From NCBI GenBank assembly GCA_021229015.1, contig CM037781.1, forward strand, positions 36,500,759 through 36,564,758: a DNA stretch of 64,000 nt. Reading direction: 5' to 3'. Under the pieces are notes generated by a model. That model was not told the origin of the DNA. It saw nothing but the letters and a program-made list of their open reading frames with translations, and did not search any database. Made by a program: the position numbers and the translations under genes. The DNA comes from Solen grandis (lineage: Eukaryota > Mollusca > Bivalvia > Adapedonta > Solenidae). This document shows positions 63,758 to 64,000 of the stretch, piece by piece; the first letter of the stretch is position 1; every line of letters begins with the position of its first letter.

Positions 63758-63797
63758 AAAAAAAAAAAAAAAAAAAAAAAAAAAAAGCGCCCCCCCC
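63758..63797. repeat. poly(A) followed by poly(C)
   Basis: 29 A, then GCG, then 8 C. It is a low-complexity run. No gene was seen from here to the window end. Confidence 0.9.
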
Positions 63798-64000
63798 CAA
63801 CAACAAAACAACAACAAAACAAACAACAAAAAACAACATCACAAAAACAGTAAGCCATTTCAGCAAAACAGTAAAATCTCAATCAGTGAATGACGCAATG
63901 CTTGTACAATTTGGTAAAATTTAGAAACGTAATTTGCAAGATAAACAACAGATCGTACGAAATCCAGAAACAGGATGTAGGTATGTATCATTGAAACCTG

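Overview
The window is animal nuclear DNA. Coding sequence lies in short exons with GT/AG boundaries, the introns are AT-rich, and there are tRNA-derived SINEs, a LINE remnant, foldback elements, many satellites and two 100-N assembly gaps. The mix of dispersed repeats (for example near 47.5, 49.2 and 63.4 kb) looks to me like a bivalve mollusc. That is inference from memory, not a database result. No bacterial or viral genes, CRISPR arrays or functional RNA genes were seen.

Region 1 (about 0.3-40.7 kb, + strand) is one large mucin-like secreted or surface protein gene, entered from upstream. Almost all its introns are in phase 1. It alternates Thr/Ser/Pro-rich linkers with an 85-130 residue module that begins and ends with Cys and is normally split over three exons, called A, B and C here (intron phases 1-1, 1-0 and 0-1). 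Six complete or nearly complete modules and the tail of a seventh are visible. There is also one LDL-receptor class A exon (3888-4002), a 21-nt microexon and three arrays of a 39-bp/13-residue repeat (consensus [13 protein letters not shown]) at 15.84-17.21, 22.73-26.69 and 32.06-40.49 kb. The modules that follow each other at 6-8, 12-14 and 17-20 kb are near copies, introns included, so the gene grew by segmental duplication. The third array carries two stretches full of one-base deletions and an abrupt poly(A)-poly(C) block. These are best explained as assembly faults.

Region 2 (40.7-56.8 kb) has no recognisable gene. It holds SINE copies, foldback elements, a frameshifted LINE 3' end, a duplicated block with an expanded TTTA microsatellite and a 600-bp CACT microsatellite.

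Region 3 (56.8-58.2 kb, + strand) holds the last two coding exons of a membrane adenylyl cyclase resembling types 5/6. As written, the catalytic Arg of the C2 domain is Cys and the last exon has a one-base frameshift.

Region 4 (58.2-64 kb) is repeat territory: a hairpin-bearing insertion flanked by 19-bp direct repeats, a roughly 59-bp array that flips orientation at about 60.05 kb, a 38-bp array with a palindromic core, and a dispersed mollusc-type repeat. The two genes show no functional link.
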